Source: Acidobacteriaceae bacterium (lineage in GTDB: Bacteria > Acidobacteriota > Terriglobia > Terriglobales > Acidobacteriaceae). From it: 7,412 nucleotides of DNA. Below the pieces are notes generated by a model. The model was not told the origin of the DNA, searched no databases, and was given only the letters and a program-made list of their open reading frames with translations. Numbering within the stretch: position 1 is the first letter of the stretch; every line of letters starts with the position of its first letter. Below, in pieces: positions 5,976 to 7,412 of the stretch. The position numbers and the translations under genes were made by a program. The DNA lies in NCBI GenBank assembly GCA_003166055.1, contig PMWR01000164.1, positions 1 through 7,412 of the forward strand, in the 5' to 3' direction.

Positions 5976-6358
5976 TCTGTGTTCCAGTGTGCCGCGCAAG
6001 ACCGGTCGTCCGCAAGCGCAAGCGCCGCCCGGTCCGCCTGTTCCCTGGTCCCCGGTACACCGATTCCGAAAGAACATTGCAATCGACCAGGCCACGGACA
6101 GAAGTTCCAGCTTGTATTTCGAGCGGAAGACCGCGGGAGTTTCATTGGACTCCCGGAGGTATAGGTCGATTCGCGCCTTCAACTCGCCGGCGGGGGCGAC
6201 TCGGATTCCGCCACGAAAGGGTGAGAAGGATTCGCATGGTGAAGGCCGTCAACGATCAACCAGGGCGCCTGGCTTGAATTCCTTGTTGTGACACTTTCAG
6301 CGCTGCCACACTTCGCCCTTCAGCCCCGCTCCGCAACCTCGCCCCGTAAACTAGACAG
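5976..6358. other. Divergent intergenic region between deacetylase and deaminase genes
   Basis: These 383 bases must carry promoters for both divergent genes. Visible structure: a 7-base-arm inverted repeat CGGGAGT/ACTCCCG with an 8-base loop (6134-6155), a small dyad CCAGGGCGCCTGG (6260-6272), and a TAAACT -10-like box (6347-6352) just before the deaminase start. The deacetylase frame is open through about 200 bases of it without convincing coding content. No convincing -35/-10 pair was found for either gene. Confidence 0.5.
6134..6155. repeat. Inverted repeat in the divergent intergenic region
   Basis: CGGGAGT (6134-6140) and ACTCCCG (6149-6155) are perfect complements around the loop TTCATTGG. 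Neither strand has a following T-run, so it is more like an operator or mRNA hairpin than a terminator. Role unknown. Confidence 0.45.
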
Positions 6359-7375
6359 ATGGATGACATTCGCGACTTCATCCGCCGTCTTCCCAAGGCG
6401 GAGTTGCATTTGCACCTCGAAGGCACCATCACGCCCGCCACGCTTGCCGATCTCAGCGCTCGCCACGACTCGCAACCCATCCCGCTGGCCGAAGCCGAAG
6501 CGCTCTACCAGTTCACTGACTTCACCGGCTTCATTGACGCATTCAAGGCCGTCACCCGCCGCCTGATCGGCCCTGAAGACTACGAGCTCGCCGCCTGGCG
6601 CATGATCCAGCGCCTGGCCGAGCAGGGCGTGGTCCATGCCGAGGTCTACATCTCCGTGGGCGTCATCTACATGTGGCGCAATCACGACCCGCACGCCTTC
6701 GAGCCCATCTTTGCCGGGCTTGAGCGCGCCCGTGAACGCGGCCAGCGCGAGTTGGGCCTTTCACTCTACTGGATCTTCGATGCCGTCCGTCACTTCACCG
6801 TCGACGAGGCAGCGGTCGTCTTCCGAAAGGCCGCTGAAATGCGCCGCGAGTTCCCTTCCATCATCGGCATCGGGCTCGGCGGCGACGAGCGCCGGCGCGG
6901 CTCATTGCCCTTCGCCGAACTTTATGCCAAGGCCCGCGCAGCCGGCCTGCGCCTCACCAACCACGCCGGCGAAACCACGGGTCCCGAAGCCATTTACGAA
7001 GCCCTGGCCCTCGGCTCCGAGCGCATTGGCCACGCGCTCTCCGCCATTCAGGACCCGGCGTTGATCGACGAACTCAAGGCCCGCGGAACGGCCCTCGAGC
7101 TGAACCCCACCTCCAACGTCCGCACCGGGGCCTGTCCCGCCTTTGCAAATCACCCGCTGCGCCGCTACTTCGATGCCGGCCTGCTGGTCACGCTCAACTC
7201 CGACGACCCCGCCTTCTTCGGCTCCGACGTCGCCAACGAATACCTGCTGGCGCACACTGAGCAGGGATTCACCCGCGAAGAGCTGCGCCAACTGGCCGCC
7301 AACTCCATACGCGCCAGCTTTCTTCCTGAATCGGCCAAAGCGACTCTTCTCTCCCAAATCGAATCTACCCAATGA
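6359..7375 (+). CDS. add: Adenosine deaminase family protein
   Basis: This 338-residue cytosolic metal-dependent TIM-barrel hydrolase is of usual length for the family, which deaminates adenosine to inosine in purine salvage. The zinc ligands are His17 and His19 in HLHLEGT, His202 in NHAGE and Asp282 in NSDDP. The catalytic residues are Glu205, His225 in RIGHA and Asp283. LELNPTSNVRTG and LNSDDPAFFG are hallmark segments. All key residues are present. The ending NSDDPAFFG followed by NEYLLAH is also common in adenine deaminases and in aminodeoxyfutalosine deaminases of the futalosine menaquinone route, so the substrate is less certain than the fold. The ATG at 6359 has no clear Shine-Dalgarno, but a TAAACT box lies 6 bases before it, which would fit leaderless translation. 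Its stop overlaps the next start (ATGA). Confidence 0.9.
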   Translation: MDDIRDFIRRLPKAELHLHLEGTITPATLADLSARHDSQPIPLAEAEALYQFTDFTGFIDAFKAVTRRLIGPEDYELAAWRMIQRLAEQGVVHAEVYISVGVIYMWRNHDPHAFEPIFAGLERARERGQRELGLSLYWIFDAVRHFTVDEAAVVFRKAAEMRREFPSIIGIGLGGDERRRGSLPFAELYAKARAAGLRLTNHAGETTGPEAIYEALALGSERIGHALSAIQDPALIDELKARGTALELNPTSNVRTGACPAFANHPLRRYFDAGLLVTLNSDDPAFFGSDVANEYLLAHTEQGFTREELRQLAANSIRASFLPESAKATLLSQIESTQ

Positions 7376-7412
7376 GCGAAAGTGTTCAACTAACCATCCC
7401 CAATCCGAGTCC
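7372..7412 (+). CDS. Start of an unidentified gene coupled to the deaminase, cut by the window edge
   Basis: An ATG at 7372-7374 shares bases with the deaminase TGA stop (ATGA), the usual geometry of translational coupling in an operon. The 13 visible codons read MSESVQLTIPNPS and stay open to the edge. No Shine-Dalgarno is clear just upstream, which fits coupling. The product is not recognisable from this length. Confidence 0.55.
   Translation, partial: MSESVQLTIPNPS

Noticed and set aside
5976..6182. 69-residue N-terminal extension of the deacetylase from a TTG start
   Set aside because: The extension lacks a signal or domain, is Cys/Gly-rich near the join, and would bury the clear signal anchor beginning at 5975.
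1..7412. CRISPR arrays, insertion sequences, recombinase genes or a riboswitch
   Set aside because: No regularly spaced repeats, terminal inverted repeats, transposase or integrase frames, or recognisable riboswitch core were seen.

Overview
The window looks like a piece of a high-GC Gram-negative chromosome, most likely an acidobacterium (class Terriglobia). This is inferred from the OmpL/BBP2-like barrel protein with an Ala/Thr/Ser-rich N-terminus, the style of the deacetylase N-terminus and the base composition. It rests on family knowledge, not on a marker gene, so it is only moderately sure.

Left block (1-4001, all minus strand): a metal/cation-type RND efflux locus read right to left. 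A large outer-membrane beta-barrel protein (3850-1805) comes first. A terminator-like hairpin and a roughly 430-base gap follow, then a periplasmic adaptor lipoprotein (1266-124) and the first 31 codons of the inner-membrane RND pump (93-1, cut by the window edge). The barrel gene and the adaptor gene each have their own promoter region. The two regions align without gaps: TTA half-sites with the same 11- and 22-base phasing, a shared GTYTCTTCG element and a -10-like hexamer at the same offset. This points to one OmpR/PhoB-type response regulator controlling both transcripts; the regulator is not in the window.

Middle block (about 4002-5237): AT-richer, gene-poor and decayed. It holds a broken minus-strand gene resembling the C-terminal, HEPN-like domain of abortive-infection-type proteins, interrupted by an in-frame amber codon and truncated at its 3' end. 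It also holds a 41-base fragment exactly matching the 5' half of a tRNA-Ser(GCT), ending just after the anticodon loop. The tRNA half, the decayed defence-type gene and the efflux locus beyond it suggest the edge of an old genomic island at a tRNA-Ser gene, with the native chromosome to the right.

Right block (5238-7412): strongly GC-rich and well kept. A membrane-anchored NodB-type polysaccharide deacetylase (minus) and an adenosine deaminase family gene (plus) diverge from a 383-base intergenic region. The deaminase overlaps the next gene by ATGA; only 13 codons of that gene are visible. No complete RNA gene, CRISPR array, insertion sequence or recombinase is visible. No wholly new system can be claimed; the strongest leads are the matched promoter pair and the island edge.
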